Shown piece after piece: positions 7,676-17,589 of a stretch of DNA of 64,000 bases. This DNA comes from Chloroflexota bacterium (GTDB lineage Bacteria; Chloroflexota; Anaerolineae; Aggregatilineales; J027), in contig JABFGB010000001.1 of assembly GCA_013112715.1 (NCBI GenBank), positions 186,001 to 250,000 of the forward strand, read 5' to 3'. Below the pieces are notes generated by a model. That model was not told the DNA's origin, ran no database searches, and saw only the letters and a program-made list of their open reading frames with translations. Position numbers and translations under genes: made by a program. Position 1 is the first letter of the stretch; every line of letters starts with the position of its first letter.

Positions 7676-9454
7676 TTATTCACCACGCGCTGCTAACTTG
7701 GCCGCCATATCAATGCTGTACGCGCCCCAATGTGGGCCACCAAATAGGCCGTCGCTTTCAAATGGGCCGGTGTACCACGGCTTAATCAAATTGAAGCTGG
7801 TATCCATGAAGATAGGCGCGATGGGGTAGTCTCCCTCTGGCCCAAAGAAGGCTTCTTCAATTTCAGCATACAGTTGATCGCGCACCGATGGATCAGATTC
7901 ACGGGCCGCCTCGTTAATGAGGTCATCCACTTCGGTGCAGGGGCGCATAAACGCATTATCGGCGGTGCAGGATAACACATCATTCACCCAGTTGTTGGCA
8001 TCACCATAATCTGGTCCCCACCCCAACGTCCAAGCGTTGGGACGGTCTTGGGTTGGTGTATCGGCATCAATGATTTCCAACAGCACTGAAAATTCAAGCT
8101 GCTCGACATTAAACAAGGAGGGGTCACAACCGAGATATTCCTCAGCCGCCGACGCCCAAAAGTCCGCCCAATTGCCAGCCCCGGTATACGTTGCCATATT
8201 GACGTTCGGGAAGCCTTCGCAGTTGGGATAGCCCGCTGCTTCCATTTCGGCCTTCGCATATTCGGGATCAAACCCGACACCAATTTCGTTGATAGGCGGA
8301 GCATGAGCCATACCGGGCGGAGTGAAGTGAATCATCGGAATAGCACTGCCACCCAAGACCTGATCAATGAAGGCTTGACGGTCAATCACCGCTCCAAAAG
8401 CCCGCCGTGCATGTTCATTATCAAAGGGGGCCTTGTCGTGACCAAAGGCAAAATAATAGACCGAGAGCGCAAAAATTTGAATCACCTCTTGGGAAAGTTC
8501 GGGGTCCCCCAAAATATTTTGCAGTTCCGCCGAAGGCACACCGGAAGCATCCAGTTGATGATTGAGATAGAGCGAATAGATCGTGCCGCCGTCTTCAATG
8601 ACCTGCTGATTGATAATCTCAATATTGCCCGTGCCGCTAAACAGATCGGCGGGTAGATTTTCATTACGGACAAACACACGCCGCACACCACGAGTCAGTT
8701 CATCTACTAGATAGGGGCCATTCGTTACAATGTTACCGGGGGCCGTCCATTCATCCCCAAATTCCTCAATAACTTCCTGTGGGACGGCGCGGAGCATCCA
8801 CATGGGGGTCATCGAGAAGAAAAAGCCTGCGGCAAATTGCAATTGGACTACGAGTGTCGTGTCATCGGGCGCACTCACGGCAATTGTATCACCATAAACG
8901 AGATCATCCGTCACCGACTCAGTGGGGGTCTGATTAACCACATCACAACCCTTGATGACCTTCGCGGAAATCGTGCCGTAGTAACCGCCGAGACGAGGGT
9001 CGCAGCCGCGTTTAATGCCATACACAAAGTCGCTTGCGACCACCGGACGAACAATGGTGGCGCTGTCACTGGCTGGGTCCCAACGCAGCCAATTAACATC
9101 GGTGCGTAGGTTGAATGTCCACGTCACATTGTCGGGTGCAATCGTCCATGAAGAAGCTACCTCTGGATTGACTGCACTGGTAACCGGGTCATAGTCCGTC
9201 AGACCGAGAAATAGATTCTCGATAGGGGCAATCGAAACCTGATCTGAAGCAATTTGTGGGTCAAGGGAGCTAATTTCGCTGCTTGCCGCCGTGTCACGCT
9301 GCACGGGGACATTTTGGCGATAGAGCGCTACCACTGTTACTTCCGCATCACTAGCAGATGCGAAACCGACCGGCAACATGGCCGTGACGAGTGCCAACAC
9401 CAGTAATGAGGCTGGCATCAGTCTAACAATTCTTTTTACCACTTCTCTATTCAT
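7676..9454 (-). CDS. Family 5 ABC transporter substrate-binding protein 2
   Basis: 592 aa. The ATG at 9454 follows TTCAGGAGA. The signal peptide (MNREVVKRIVR, hydrophobic core, LPVGFASA) again has no lipobox. It shares with its neighbours the SSEISSLDP start, the IENLFLGLTD motif, a WTAPGNIVTNGPY segment and the C-terminal LFGGPHWGAYSIDMAAK block. The hinge and peptide-cleft regions are full length, so it should be functional. It has its own terminator and a long upstream gap, so it is probably transcribed separately from the other copies. Peptide binding is inferred from the family; the paralogues may differ in ligand. Confidence 0.93.
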   Translation of the reverse strand: MNREVVKRIVRLMPASLLVLALVTAMLPVGFASASDAEVTVVALYRQNVPVQRDTAASSEISSLDPQIASDQVSIAPIENLFLGLTDYDPVTSAVNPEVASSWTIAPDNVTWTFNLRTDVNWLRWDPASDSATIVRPVVASDFVYGIKRGCDPRLGGYYGTISAKVIKGCDVVNQTPTESVTDDLVYGDTIAVSAPDDTTLVVQLQFAAGFFFSMTPMWMLRAVPQEVIEEFGDEWTAPGNIVTNGPYLVDELTRGVRRVFVRNENLPADLFSGTGNIEIINQQVIEDGGTIYSLYLNHQLDASGVPSAELQNILGDPELSQEVIQIFALSVYYFAFGHDKAPFDNEHARRAFGAVIDRQAFIDQVLGGSAIPMIHFTPPGMAHAPPINEIGVGFDPEYAKAEMEAAGYPNCEGFPNVNMATYTGAGNWADFWASAAEEYLGCDPSLFNVEQLEFSVLLEIIDADTPTQDRPNAWTLGWGPDYGDANNWVNDVLSCTADNAFMRPCTEVDDLINEAARESDPSVRDQLYAEIEEAFFGPEGDYPIAPIFMDTSFNLIKPWYTGPFESDGLFGGPHWGAYSIDMAAKLAARGE

Positions 9455-9574
9455 GGGTTCTCTCCTGAAAATACTAAAGAATCACGAAAAATTGTACTGG
9501 ATACCCCAATTTGGCACAAAAGGTTCAATTCGTTTAAGATTTTCTCATATAGGGAAACATCCCCAAAAACACAA

Positions 9575-9609
9575 ATCCCCCCGGTGCAGCAAATCTCGCG
9601 CGGAGGGAT
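9575..9609 (-). terminator. Terminator of solute-binding protein 3
   Basis: On the minus strand ATCCCTCCG (9609-9601) pairs with CGGGGGGAT (9583-9575) with one mismatch, followed by TTGTGTTTTT. It is the second of two hairpins after the gene, the same arrangement as after SBP1. Confidence 0.65.
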
Positions 9610-9623
9610 CGGTGGTTAGAGTC

Positions 9624-9667
9624 CCCTACCCTGCCGTCATCATCTACGGGCGATGGCAGGGTTAGGG
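9624..9667 (-). terminator. Long hairpin directly after solute-binding protein 3
   Basis: CCCTA (9624-9628) and CCCTGCC (9629-9635) pair with TAGGG (9663-9667) and GGCAGGG (9655-9661), with one bulged T. It starts 17 bases past the stop codon and has no T-run, so it may protect the mRNA end ahead of the terminator at 9575-9609. Confidence 0.5.
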
Positions 9668-9683
9668 AATCACTTAGTTCAGT

Positions 9684-11450
9684 TTATTCACCACGCGCTG
9701 CCAACTTCGCAGCCATGTCAATGTTGTAGGCACCCCAGTGAGCGCCACCAAACAGACCGTCGCTCTCAAATGGGCCGGTGTACCACGGTTTCACCAATGT
9801 AAAGAACGAACGCAGATAGATTGGGGCAATCGGGTATTCACCTTCTGCGCCAAAGAACGATTCTTCGATTTCGGCATACAGTTGGTCACGCACCGCTGGG
9901 TCACTTTCGGCAGCGGCCTGATTGATCAGGTCGTCTACTTCGGTGCAGGGACGCAGGAAGGCGTTGTCCGAGGTGCAGGATAGCACGTCGTTCACCCAGT
10001 TGTTGGCGTCACCATAGTCGGGACCCCAGCCGAGTGTCCAAGCATTCGGACGATCCTGTGTGGGGGTGTTGGGGTCAACGATTTCCAACAACACGGAGAA
10101 TTCGAGTTGTTCAACATTCAACAACGAGGGGTCACAGCCGAGATATTCTTCAGCAGCGGCAGCCCAGAAGTCCGTCCATGTACCAGCACCCTGATAAGCG
10201 ACCATATCAATCGCTGGGAAGCCTTCGCAGTTGGGATAACCCGCCGCTTCCATTTCGGCAACGGCGTATTCTGGGTCAAACCCAACACCGATTTCGTTGA
10301 TGGCCGGGGCATGAGCCATACCGGGTGGGGTGAAGTGAATCATCGGCACACCACGGCCAGCCAACACCTGTTCAATGAACGCTTGGCGGTCAATGATGGC
10401 GCTGAAAGCACGACGCGCATGAACATTGTCAAAGGGGGCTTTGTCATGACCGAAACCGAAATAGAACACGGTCAGGTCAAAGATTTGCAGCACTTCTTGG
10501 GACAATGTGGGGTCAGACAACACATTTTGGATTTCTGCCGCAGGCACACCGGAACTGTCGAGTTGGCTGTTTTGATACAGCGCATAGATCGTACCGGCGT
10601 CTTCAATCACGGTGGTGTTAATGACTTCTACATTGCCAGTACCGCTGAACAGATCAGCAGGCAGGGCTTCGTTGCGAACATACACACGACGCACACCACG
10701 AGTGATTTCTTGCACGAAGAATGGGCCGTTCGACACGATATTGCCGGGGGCGGTCCATTCGTCACCGAATTCTTCAATGACCTCTTGTGGGACAGCGCGG
10801 AGCATCCACATGGGGGTCATCGAGAAGAAATAACCAGCGGCGAATTGCAGTTCGACCACGAGGGTCACGTCATCAGGGGCGCTGACGGCAATTGTTTCAC
10901 CGTAAACCAGATCATCTGTCACGTTTTCGGCAACCGTTTGGTTGACCACATCGCAGCCCTTAATGACCTTGGCGGAAATCGTACCGTAGTAACCACCCAA
11001 ACGGGGATCGCAGCCGCGCTTAATGCCATAGACAATATCGCCTGCCACCACTGGGCGCACGACAGCGGCGGTTTCGGTTGCCGGGTCATACCGCATCCAG
11101 TTAACATCACTGCGCAGGTTGAAGGTCCATACCAAACCGTCGGCGCTCACTTCCCATGAAGTCGCCAATTCGGGGTTAATCGCGCTGGTAATTGGGTCAT
11201 AGTCTGTCAGACCAAGAAACAGATTTTCAACCGGAATAATCGAAACGCTGTCAGAAATGATCGCTGGGTCAAGTGAGCTAATTTCACTCTGGCTTGCCCC
11301 GTCAATCGTAACAGGCGTATCCTGACGATATTGGGCCACAACGGTAACGGTGGCATCTTCCGCAGCCGCAAAGCCCGTCGGAAGTAATGCAACCACCAGT
11401 GTCAGCACAATCGCTGCGACTGGGATGAGTCGAAAAGTGGATTTAGACAT
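9684..11450 (-). CDS. Family 5 ABC transporter substrate-binding protein 3
   Basis: 588 aa. The start is the ATG at 11450, preceded by AGGAGGGG; 8 further upstream codons are dropped. The signal peptide MSKSTFRLIPVAAIVL with LLPTGFAAA closely matches that of SBP1, and the mature sequences look like the closest pair in the cluster. It has the family 5 binding-protein fold at full length, with ISSLDP, VENLFLGLTDYDP, VHARRAFSAIIDR and the C-terminal HWGAYNIDMAAKL block. There is no lipobox cysteine. The leader shares a conserved block with SBP1. The likely substrate is an oligopeptide or similar compound, by family only. Confidence 0.93.
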   Translation of the reverse strand: MSKSTFRLIPVAAIVLTLVVALLPTGFAAAEDATVTVVAQYRQDTPVTIDGASQSEISSLDPAIISDSVSIIPVENLFLGLTDYDPITSAINPELATSWEVSADGLVWTFNLRSDVNWMRYDPATETAAVVRPVVAGDIVYGIKRGCDPRLGGYYGTISAKVIKGCDVVNQTVAENVTDDLVYGETIAVSAPDDVTLVVELQFAAGYFFSMTPMWMLRAVPQEVIEEFGDEWTAPGNIVSNGPFFVQEITRGVRRVYVRNEALPADLFSGTGNVEVINTTVIEDAGTIYALYQNSQLDSSGVPAAEIQNVLSDPTLSQEVLQIFDLTVFYFGFGHDKAPFDNVHARRAFSAIIDRQAFIEQVLAGRGVPMIHFTPPGMAHAPAINEIGVGFDPEYAVAEMEAAGYPNCEGFPAIDMVAYQGAGTWTDFWAAAAEEYLGCDPSLLNVEQLEFSVLLEIVDPNTPTQDRPNAWTLGWGPDYGDANNWVNDVLSCTSDNAFLRPCTEVDDLINQAAAESDPAVRDQLYAEIEESFFGAEGEYPIAPIYLRSFFTLVKPWYTGPFESDGLFGGAHWGAYNIDMAAKLAARGE

Positions 11451-11502
11451 TTTGGCCCCTCCTGGAGAGCGCAATTTATCTTAAGAATCGAATTTTTTGG
11501 GT

Positions 11503-11534
11503 GGGTTGGTCCGGTCAGTTGCCCCGGAAAGCAT
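11503..11534 (-). promoter_or_regulatory. Leader block shared by SBP3 and SBP1
   Basis: This is the counterpart of the block at 7103-7133: gggttggtccgg and tgccccggaaagcatg on the plus strand, 50-85 bases upstream of the SBP3 start. Two CCGG cores in each copy are separated by about 10 bases. Confidence 0.4.
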
Positions 11535-11896
11535 GTCAAAAGTTGAAATGTTGGTGGCACACCTTTCTCCTGATTGGTAACGTACCTTACATCGGGTGAG
11601 GTTTTACACAACATATACATGGGGGACAGTTTGGAAGTTCAAGGAATTTTTGAGGGAATCGCATCGAGCGAATTCGGTTTCCTAGAAACAAGAGTTGTTT
11701 CCAAACCGCACACACTTCAATTGAATTGCAGGGCAACTCAATGTAATATTGTTAAAAACTCACTGATGCAATTAATGAAGATTATAGGAAGGGTTCACCC
11801 ATTGTCGAGAAATATCAGAGATCTCTAACGTCTCTATGGTTTTGTTAAATCGTCGAACCAGATGCAATTTTCAGACGTACATGCAATTAGAAATGC

Positions 11897-11925
11897 AAAG
11901 AGGGTTTGCCAGGACAGCCCTCTTT
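11897..11925. terminator. Bidirectional hairpin terminator upstream of SBP3 region
   Basis: AAAGAGGG (11897-11904) pairs with CCCTCTTT (11918-11925), followed on the plus strand by further T residues. It is the second hairpin encountered after SBP4 on the minus strand. Confidence 0.6.
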
Positions 11926-11945
11926 TTGCCTCATAAAAGGCAAAA

Positions 11946-11972
11946 GGAGTAGGCGGGTTATGCCCCTACTCC
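11946..11972 (-). terminator. Terminator of solute-binding protein 4
   Basis: GGAGTAGG (11946-11953) pairs perfectly with CCTACTCC (11965-11972). On the minus strand it is followed by TTTTGCCTTTT. It lies about 85 bases past the SBP4 stop codon. Confidence 0.7.
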
Positions 11973-12056
11973 TCATCAATTACAAAATGACAATTCTATG
12001 GCCTGCCTATCTCATAATGAGGTTAGGCTTTATTGTACTGACCACTGGTTTAGTGT

Positions 12057-13823
12057 CTATTCGCCGCGTGCCGCTAACTTCGCGGCCATATCAATCGTAT
12101 AAGATCCCCAGTGAGCACCACCAAACAACCCATCTGTTTCAAATGGGCCAGTGTACCATGGCTTAAAGAGACTGAACGCGGAACTTAGGAACAGTGGCAC
12201 AATCGGATAATCCCCATCCGGGCCAAAAAATGCCTCTTCGATTTCGGCATACAACTGGTCACGCACCGTCGGGTCGGTCTCGCGGGCGGCCTGATTCAAA
12301 AGGTCATCCACTTCGGTGCAGGGTCGCAGGAAATTATAGTCTGCCGTGCAAGACAGCACATCGTTGACCCAATTATTGGCATCGGCATAATCCGGCCCCC
12401 ACCCCAACGTCCACGCATTGGGGCGATCTTGCGTAGGCGTCTCGTTATCAATGATTTCCAGCAGTACCGAAAATTCAAGCTGCTCGGTATTAAACAGGGT
12501 GGGATCGCAACCGAGATATTCTTCGGCAGCGGCAGCCCAAAAATCGGCCCAATTGCCTGCCCCTTGATAGGCGGCAATATTGATATTCGGGAAACCTTCA
12601 CAATCGGGATAGCCTGCGGCTTCTAGTTCAGCAACGGCATAGTCGGGGTCAAAGCCAACGCCGATTTCATTGATGGCCGGGGCATGAGCCATACCGGGCG
12701 GCGTGAAGTGGATCATCGGCACCCCTTGACCGCTGGCAACCTGCTCCACAAATGCTTGCCGATCCACAATCGCGGCAAAGGCCCGACGCGCATGGACATT
12801 ATCAAAGGGCGCCTTGTCATGGGCAAAGCCAAAATAATAGACGCTCAGGGTGAAAATTTGGCGAACCTGCTGCGACAATTCAGGATCAGCCAATACATTC
12901 TGCAATTCCGCTGGGGGCACACCCGCCGCGTCATGCTGATGATTGAGATACAGAGCATAGGCTGTCCCAGCATCTTCAATCACGCTGTAGTTGACCACCT
13001 CAAGGTTGCCGTTGCCGCTGAATAGGTCTAAAGGCAGGGCTTCATTACGCACATAGACCCGCCGCACACCGCGTGTAATCTCATCCACAAAATAGGGGCC
13101 ATTGGTGACGATGTTGCCGGGGGCTGTCCATTCATCGCCATAATCTTCAATGGTTTCCTGTGGGACGGCCCGCAACATCCACATAGGAGTCATGGAGAAG
13201 AAATACCCAGCGGCAAATTGCAGTTCGACCACCACCGTCACATCATCTGGCGCACTGATTTTGACTGTATCGCCAAACACCAGATCATCAGTCGTGGCTT
13301 CGGCACTGGTCTGATTCACAATATCGCAGCCCGCGATCACTTTGGCGGCAACTGAAGAACCATAATAGTTGCCGAGACGACCATCACAGGCCCGTTTGAT
13401 GCCATACACAAAGTCGCCTGCCACCACCGGACGCACAACTGAGGCCGTTTTGCTGGCGGGGTCATAGTGCATCCAATTGACATCCGAGCGCAAATGGAAT
13501 GTCCATGTCAGACCATCTTGGCTCACTTCCCAACTAGTCGCCAGTTCAGGATTGACCGCACCCGTCACGGGGTCAGAATCGGTCAAACCCAAAAACAGAT
13601 TTTCAATCGCGGTAATCGAAAGCGCGTCGCTGGCAATGCCGGGGTCAAGTGAACTGACCTCATCTGGGGATGATGTATCACGAGACACGGGAACATCTTG
13701 GCGATAGAGCGCCGCAATCGTGATAGTGCTGTCGGACGCCGAGGCAAAGCCTACTGGGAACAGCACGACCACCATCGTAAAAATTACAATCAATACGGGC
13801 AACAATCGAATCTTTAAACTCAT
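12057..13823 (-). CDS. Family 5 ABC transporter substrate-binding protein 4
   Basis: 588 aa. The ATG at 13823 lies 8 bases after AGGAGGA; 16 extra codons upstream lack support. Signal peptide MSLKIRLLPVLIVIF, then LFPVGFASA, no lipobox. The mature protein keeps the cluster-wide landmarks: EVSSLDP, IENLFLGLTD, GNIVTNGPYFVDEITRGVRRV, VHARRAFAAIVDR and the C-terminal HWGSYTIDMAAKLAAR. Compared with its neighbours it has a one-residue insertion in NYYGSSVAAK, where the others read YYGTISAK or similar. Two terminator-like hairpins follow. Substrate by family: peptides. Confidence 0.93.
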   Translation of the reverse strand: MSLKIRLLPVLIVIFTMVVVLFPVGFASASDSTITIAALYRQDVPVSRDTSSPDEVSSLDPGIASDALSITAIENLFLGLTDSDPVTGAVNPELATSWEVSQDGLTWTFHLRSDVNWMHYDPASKTASVVRPVVAGDFVYGIKRACDGRLGNYYGSSVAAKVIAGCDIVNQTSAEATTDDLVFGDTVKISAPDDVTVVVELQFAAGYFFSMTPMWMLRAVPQETIEDYGDEWTAPGNIVTNGPYFVDEITRGVRRVYVRNEALPLDLFSGNGNLEVVNYSVIEDAGTAYALYLNHQHDAAGVPPAELQNVLADPELSQQVRQIFTLSVYYFGFAHDKAPFDNVHARRAFAAIVDRQAFVEQVASGQGVPMIHFTPPGMAHAPAINEIGVGFDPDYAVAELEAAGYPDCEGFPNINIAAYQGAGNWADFWAAAAEEYLGCDPTLFNTEQLEFSVLLEIIDNETPTQDRPNAWTLGWGPDYADANNWVNDVLSCTADYNFLRPCTEVDDLLNQAARETDPTVRDQLYAEIEEAFFGPDGDYPIVPLFLSSAFSLFKPWYTGPFETDGLFGGAHWGSYTIDMAAKLAARGE

Positions 13824-14052
13824 TTGCAAGATCCTCCTTAGTTGAATGAATGGGACAGCGTGAGGACTCACTTGCCGTAAAACGGGGTACGCAGATTTTA
13901 TGCAGAAACACGGAGAAAGGTTGTAAAGGTAGAGTTTTTCTGATCTATTATAAAATTTGTCAAAATAGTGAACTTATGGCTAATTCAAGGGGTACTTATG
14001 TAAAATTACCCCTTACCATTTGCGTGCCCAAAAAGTTCAAACAGGTTTCTAC

Positions 14053-14086
14053 AAAAAAAGCCGAGAGGGGCCAGGACACCCTCTCG
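14053..14086 (-). terminator. Terminator of solute-binding protein 5
   Basis: CGAGAGGG (14062-14069) pairs perfectly with CCCTCTCG (14079-14086). On the minus strand it is followed by GCTTTTTTT. It lies 28 bases past the stop codon. Confidence 0.8.
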
Positions 14087-14113
14087 ATAGATTTATTTGA
14101 CTATTTATTCTTT

Positions 14114-15874
14114 TTACTCACGCACGGCCAATTTCGCAGCCATGTCAATAGAATAGGCGATCCAGTGCTGTCCACCAAAGAGACCATCCGTCTCAAATGG
14201 GCCAGTATACCAAGGCTTGAACAGCAAATAATCCGAGCGTAGATATAGCGGAGCCATCGGGAATTCGCCATCCGCGCCAAAGAACGCCTCTTCGATTTCA
14301 GCATACAGTTGGTCACGCACGCCGGGATCGCTGACTGTTGCGGCCTCCGCAATGAGGTCGTCCACTTCCGTGCAAGGCCGTTTCATACGATTCGCAACCG
14401 TGCAGGCCAATACGTCACCCACCCAGTTGTTGGCATCGCCATAATCCGGCCCCCACAACAACGTCCATGCGTTGGGGCGATCTTCGGTTGGGGTATCGGA
14501 ATCCGTGATTTCGAGCAGTACCGAAAATTCGAGTTGTTCGATGGTGAACAAGGTCGGGTCACAGCCGAGATATTCTTCAGCCGAGGTCGCCCAAAATTCA
14601 CCCCAATCCCCTGCCGTCGTATAGGTTACGATGTTGATGTCGGGGAAACCTTCGCAGTCAGGATAACCGGCTGCTTCTAGTTCAGCGGCGGCATATTCGG
14701 GGTCAAAGCCAACACCCACTTCATTGATCGGAGCGGCATGAGCCATACCGGGGGGTGTGAAGTGGATCATCGGCACCCCGCGCCCTTCCTGCACCTGATC
14801 AATAAACGCTTGCCGATCAATGATGGCACTGAACGCACGACGGGCATGGACATCATCAAATGGCGCTTTATCGTGGGCAAAGCCAAAATACGACACGGCA
14901 AGGTCAAAAATCTGGCGTACTTCGTTTTGATACTGTGGGTCAGTCACCACACCTTGCAATTCGGCGTCGGGGATATTGGTCGCGTCAAGTTGATTATCCA
15001 GATACAGCGCGAACTGGGTGCCGAGGTCTTCAATCAACAGGGTGTTCACCACATCAATGTTGCCAGACCCTTGCAAATCGGCGGGTAGAGCTTCATTGCG
15101 GACAAACACGCGGCGCACCCCACGAGTCACTTCTTGGACAAAATAGGGGCCGTTGGTGATGATATTGCCCGGTTGCGTCCATTCGTCACCATAGTCTTCA
15201 ATCGCCTCACGCGGGGTTGGGCGCAGTACCCACATCTGGGTCATCGAGAGGAAATAACCCGCCGGAAATGCCAACGTAATCACCAGCGTCGAATCATCGG
15301 GCGCGGATACTTGGGTGGTGTCTCCATACACCAAATCATCCGTTACTTGGTCAACTGGGCTTTGGTTGACCACACTGCAACCCGCGATGACACCAGCAAC
15401 CACCGTGCCATAATAGCTGGCAAGGCGGGGGTCACAGGCGCGTTTGATGCCAAACACAAAGTCGCCTGCCACAACCGGCCGAATGACGGCGGCGGTGTCA
15501 GCGGTGGGATCATACTGCATCCAATTGACATCGGTACGCAGATTAAACGTCCATGTCAGACCGTCTTCACTCACCGTCCATGAAGTCGCCAATTCCGGCA
15601 CAATCTGATTGGTGATGGGGTCGGAATCGGTTAGCCCCAAAAACAGATTTTCGACAGATGTAATCGAAATCTGATCTGACCCAATGGCGGGGTCAAGCGT
15701 ACTGACTTCGCTGGTCGAGGCTGTATCGCGTTGCACGGGGACGTCTTGGCGATATTGGGCCGTGACGGTGATGGTGCTGTCTTCGGCGGCCACTAAACCA
15801 ACCGGAATGAAGGACACCAAGAGGGTTAGCAGCACAGTCATAACCGTGCCTGCTCGCAAGGTGTTTTTAGACAT
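14114..15874 (-). CDS. Family 5 ABC transporter substrate-binding protein 5
   Basis: 586 aa. The ATG at 15874 follows AAGGAGTT. Signal peptide MSKNTLRAGTVMTVLL, then FIPVGLVAA, no lipobox. It shares the same blocks as the other copies (EVSTLDP, VENLFLGLTD, VHARRAFSAIIDR, HWIAYSIDMAAKLA). It differs most in the first third, and has PTPREAIEDYGDEW where other copies have PQE. Differences are scattered, so the copies have diverged by point change rather than recent duplication. Peptide binding is inferred from the family only. Confidence 0.93.
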   Translation of the reverse strand: MSKNTLRAGTVMTVLLTLLVSFIPVGLVAAEDSTITVTAQYRQDVPVQRDTASTSEVSTLDPAIGSDQISITSVENLFLGLTDSDPITNQIVPELATSWTVSEDGLTWTFNLRTDVNWMQYDPTADTAAVIRPVVAGDFVFGIKRACDPRLASYYGTVVAGVIAGCSVVNQSPVDQVTDDLVYGDTTQVSAPDDSTLVITLAFPAGYFLSMTQMWVLRPTPREAIEDYGDEWTQPGNIITNGPYFVQEVTRGVRRVFVRNEALPADLQGSGNIDVVNTLLIEDLGTQFALYLDNQLDATNIPDAELQGVVTDPQYQNEVRQIFDLAVSYFGFAHDKAPFDDVHARRAFSAIIDRQAFIDQVQEGRGVPMIHFTPPGMAHAAPINEVGVGFDPEYAAAELEAAGYPDCEGFPDINIVTYTTAGDWGEFWATSAEEYLGCDPTLFTIEQLEFSVLLEITDSDTPTEDRPNAWTLLWGPDYGDANNWVGDVLACTVANRMKRPCTEVDDLIAEAATVSDPGVRDQLYAEIEEAFFGADGEFPMAPLYLRSDYLLFKPWYTGPFETDGLFGGQHWIAYSIDMAAKLAVRE

Positions 15875-16202
15875 CTAGGAACTCCTTTTTGAATCGAAAT
15901 GATGTAATTAGGCTGCCAAGTGGCGGGTCAGGCCGACCTATAACGACACCCCCTCCTTATCGTTCGTGTTCCGTGTGAAAAAATAGGCAACCTACACTGG
16001 GAACAAATGTAGGCTGCTGACCAATGACGAGTAGCGTGCTTTCGGATGGCTGATGCAACTCCAACGAAGTGTTTCGTCTACTCACTCTATTTACACCGAG
16101 AGTTGGAAGGGTGTTCGATTTCTAAGAGGGGATTCACCAAAATACTAATTCTTTGAACCTATCCTGCTACATGGGGCTATTGTTAATTCGCAATCAGGGG
16201 TT
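15875..16202. other. 328-base gene-free stretch upstream of SBP5
   Basis: It holds the SBP5 leader and a terminator at 15978-16017 that would stop transcripts from SBP6 and the HEAT gene. No supported reading frame is present. Confidence 0.45.
15978..16017 (-). terminator. Probable terminator after the HEAT-repeat gene
   Basis: On the minus strand CCTACA (16013-16008) pairs with TGTAGG (15996-15991), with GC pairs continuing outward past a mismatch (16017-16016/15988-15987), then TATTTTTT. It is about 190 bases past the HEAT gene stop, so the 3' UTR would be long. Confidence 0.55.
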
Positions 16203-17567
16203 TTAAATACTATGATTTTTTCGTCCCTCCCACTCCTCTACCGCCAAAATTGCCTCTGGTGTTCCAATCTTCCGCAATGCTTTGGCTGCTCTCGAAGAAG
16301 TCGCCAAATCTTTTTGGCTCAAGAAGGGAATTAAATGGGGCACGACCCGTGCATCTCCAATGTTACCCAAAGCATGGATAGCGGATTCACGCATATAAGT
16401 ATCTTGTAAAGCCAAAATCAGCGGTTCTACTGCGCTTGATTCACCCAACCCACCCAAGACATCTGCTGCCTGTCTACGTACCTGATACTCTGGAGCATTT
16501 AAGGCTTGCTTGATACGTTCAGTCGCACGGGGGTCTGAATAGAATCTTAATGCACCAATTGCAGATTCCCTCACGCGCCAATCTTGATTATCTAAAGCAT
16601 CAAGCAATCGGTTAATGAGGCTCACTTCGCCTATTTTCCCCACCGTGTGAGCCACTGTCATTCGCACTCTCCAAGAATCATCATTAAAAGCCGCGAATAG
16701 AGCATCAACAGCGCGAATATCTGGCATTGAATGTAATCCACAGGCACACCACCAGCGCGTCTCTTCATCTGGGTCTTTAAGCCCCACCATAAATGATTCG
16801 AATGCTCGTCTATCTTTGAACTCGTGTAATGACTGTGCGGCAACCCTCCGAACCTCCGCGTCATCATCGTTCATAGCCACAATTAGAGCGTCTACAGCAC
16901 GAGTATCCCTGATGTATCCCAGTGACCTTACTGCCGATTTGCGTACTTTCGCATCCAGGTTGGAAAGGACAGCCATCAAAGGATCAAAGGCTCTTGAGTT
17001 TTTGCTATGACCCAATACAGAAGCCGCCCCTCTTCGGACATATACACTCTCATCTTGTAGACAGGCAATTAAGGGTTCTACGATACGCACATCCCCTGCA
17101 AAAACATAAAGCGCACTTGCCGCCCTTCCACGTCCATATCCATCATAATGTTTAGGGTCGCTTAGTACAGCCATTAGAGCTTGAAAACCCTGCTCACCAA
17201 ACTTCTCGAATGCCCAAGCCCCATCATCATGGGCTTTTGGATTAATGAGGGCCTTTTCAATCAGTGGCTGAATAGCCCTCTCGTCTCCAATTGTTCCCAA
17301 CACTCGTACAATCTCGCTTAACAAAAATCCCCAATCTTCATCCAGAGCAGCAATCAGAGGTTCAACTGCTGGGGTTCCAATCTGAACAAGTGCCGCGATC
17401 CAATCATGGCAAATCCCTAATGCTTTGGATTCATATAGTGCCCCAAGCAATGGCTCAACCGCATCCCGCCCGAACTTTACCAATTCATCACGAGCCGAAA
17501 GCCGCACTGGCTCATCTCGGTTTAGAAAACCCTCGATTAATTGTTGAATCTTCTGAGTTTGATCCAT
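16203..17567 (-). CDS. HEAT-repeat protein (PBS-lyase-like repeats)
   Basis: 454 aa. The ATG at 17567 is chosen because the longer frame would run 77 bases into SBP6. After an N-terminal helix (IQQLIEGFLNRDEPVRLSA) the protein is almost wholly alpha-helical repeats of about 31 residues, such as VEPLIACLQDESVYVRRGAA, AVDALIVAMNDDDAEVRRVA and AVEPLILALQDTYMRESA. I count roughly 12 copies. Such repeats scaffold protein-protein contacts; no lyase active site can be claimed. There is no signal peptide, so it should be cytoplasmic. It starts 22 bases after SBP6, implying co-transcription. Composition and codon use seem a little more AT-rich than in the flanking SBP genes. Confidence 0.85.
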   Translation of the reverse strand: MDQTQKIQQLIEGFLNRDEPVRLSARDELVKFGRDAVEPLLGALYESKALGICHDWIAALVQIGTPAVEPLIAALDEDWGFLLSEIVRVLGTIGDERAIQPLIEKALINPKAHDDGAWAFEKFGEQGFQALMAVLSDPKHYDGYGRGRAASALYVFAGDVRIVEPLIACLQDESVYVRRGAASVLGHSKNSRAFDPLMAVLSNLDAKVRKSAVRSLGYIRDTRAVDALIVAMNDDDAEVRRVAAQSLHEFKDRRAFESFMVGLKDPDEETRWWCACGLHSMPDIRAVDALFAAFNDDSWRVRMTVAHTVGKIGEVSLINRLLDALDNQDWRVRESAIGALRFYSDPRATERIKQALNAPEYQVRRQAADVLGGLGESSAVEPLILALQDTYMRESAIHALGNIGDARVVPHLIPFLSQKDLATSSRAAKALRKIGTPEAILAVEEWEGRKNHSI

Positions 17568-17589
17568 TAGGCGCTTTACCTTTACCTCT

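Larger units (their letters stand above)
11451..12056. other. 606-base gene-free stretch between SBP3 and SBP4
   Basis: It contains the SBP3 leader, including the block shared with SBP1 (11503-11534), and two terminators near the SBP4 end (11897-11925 and 11946-11972). Between about 11540 and 11890 I see only short, unsupported reading frames. Confidence 0.5.
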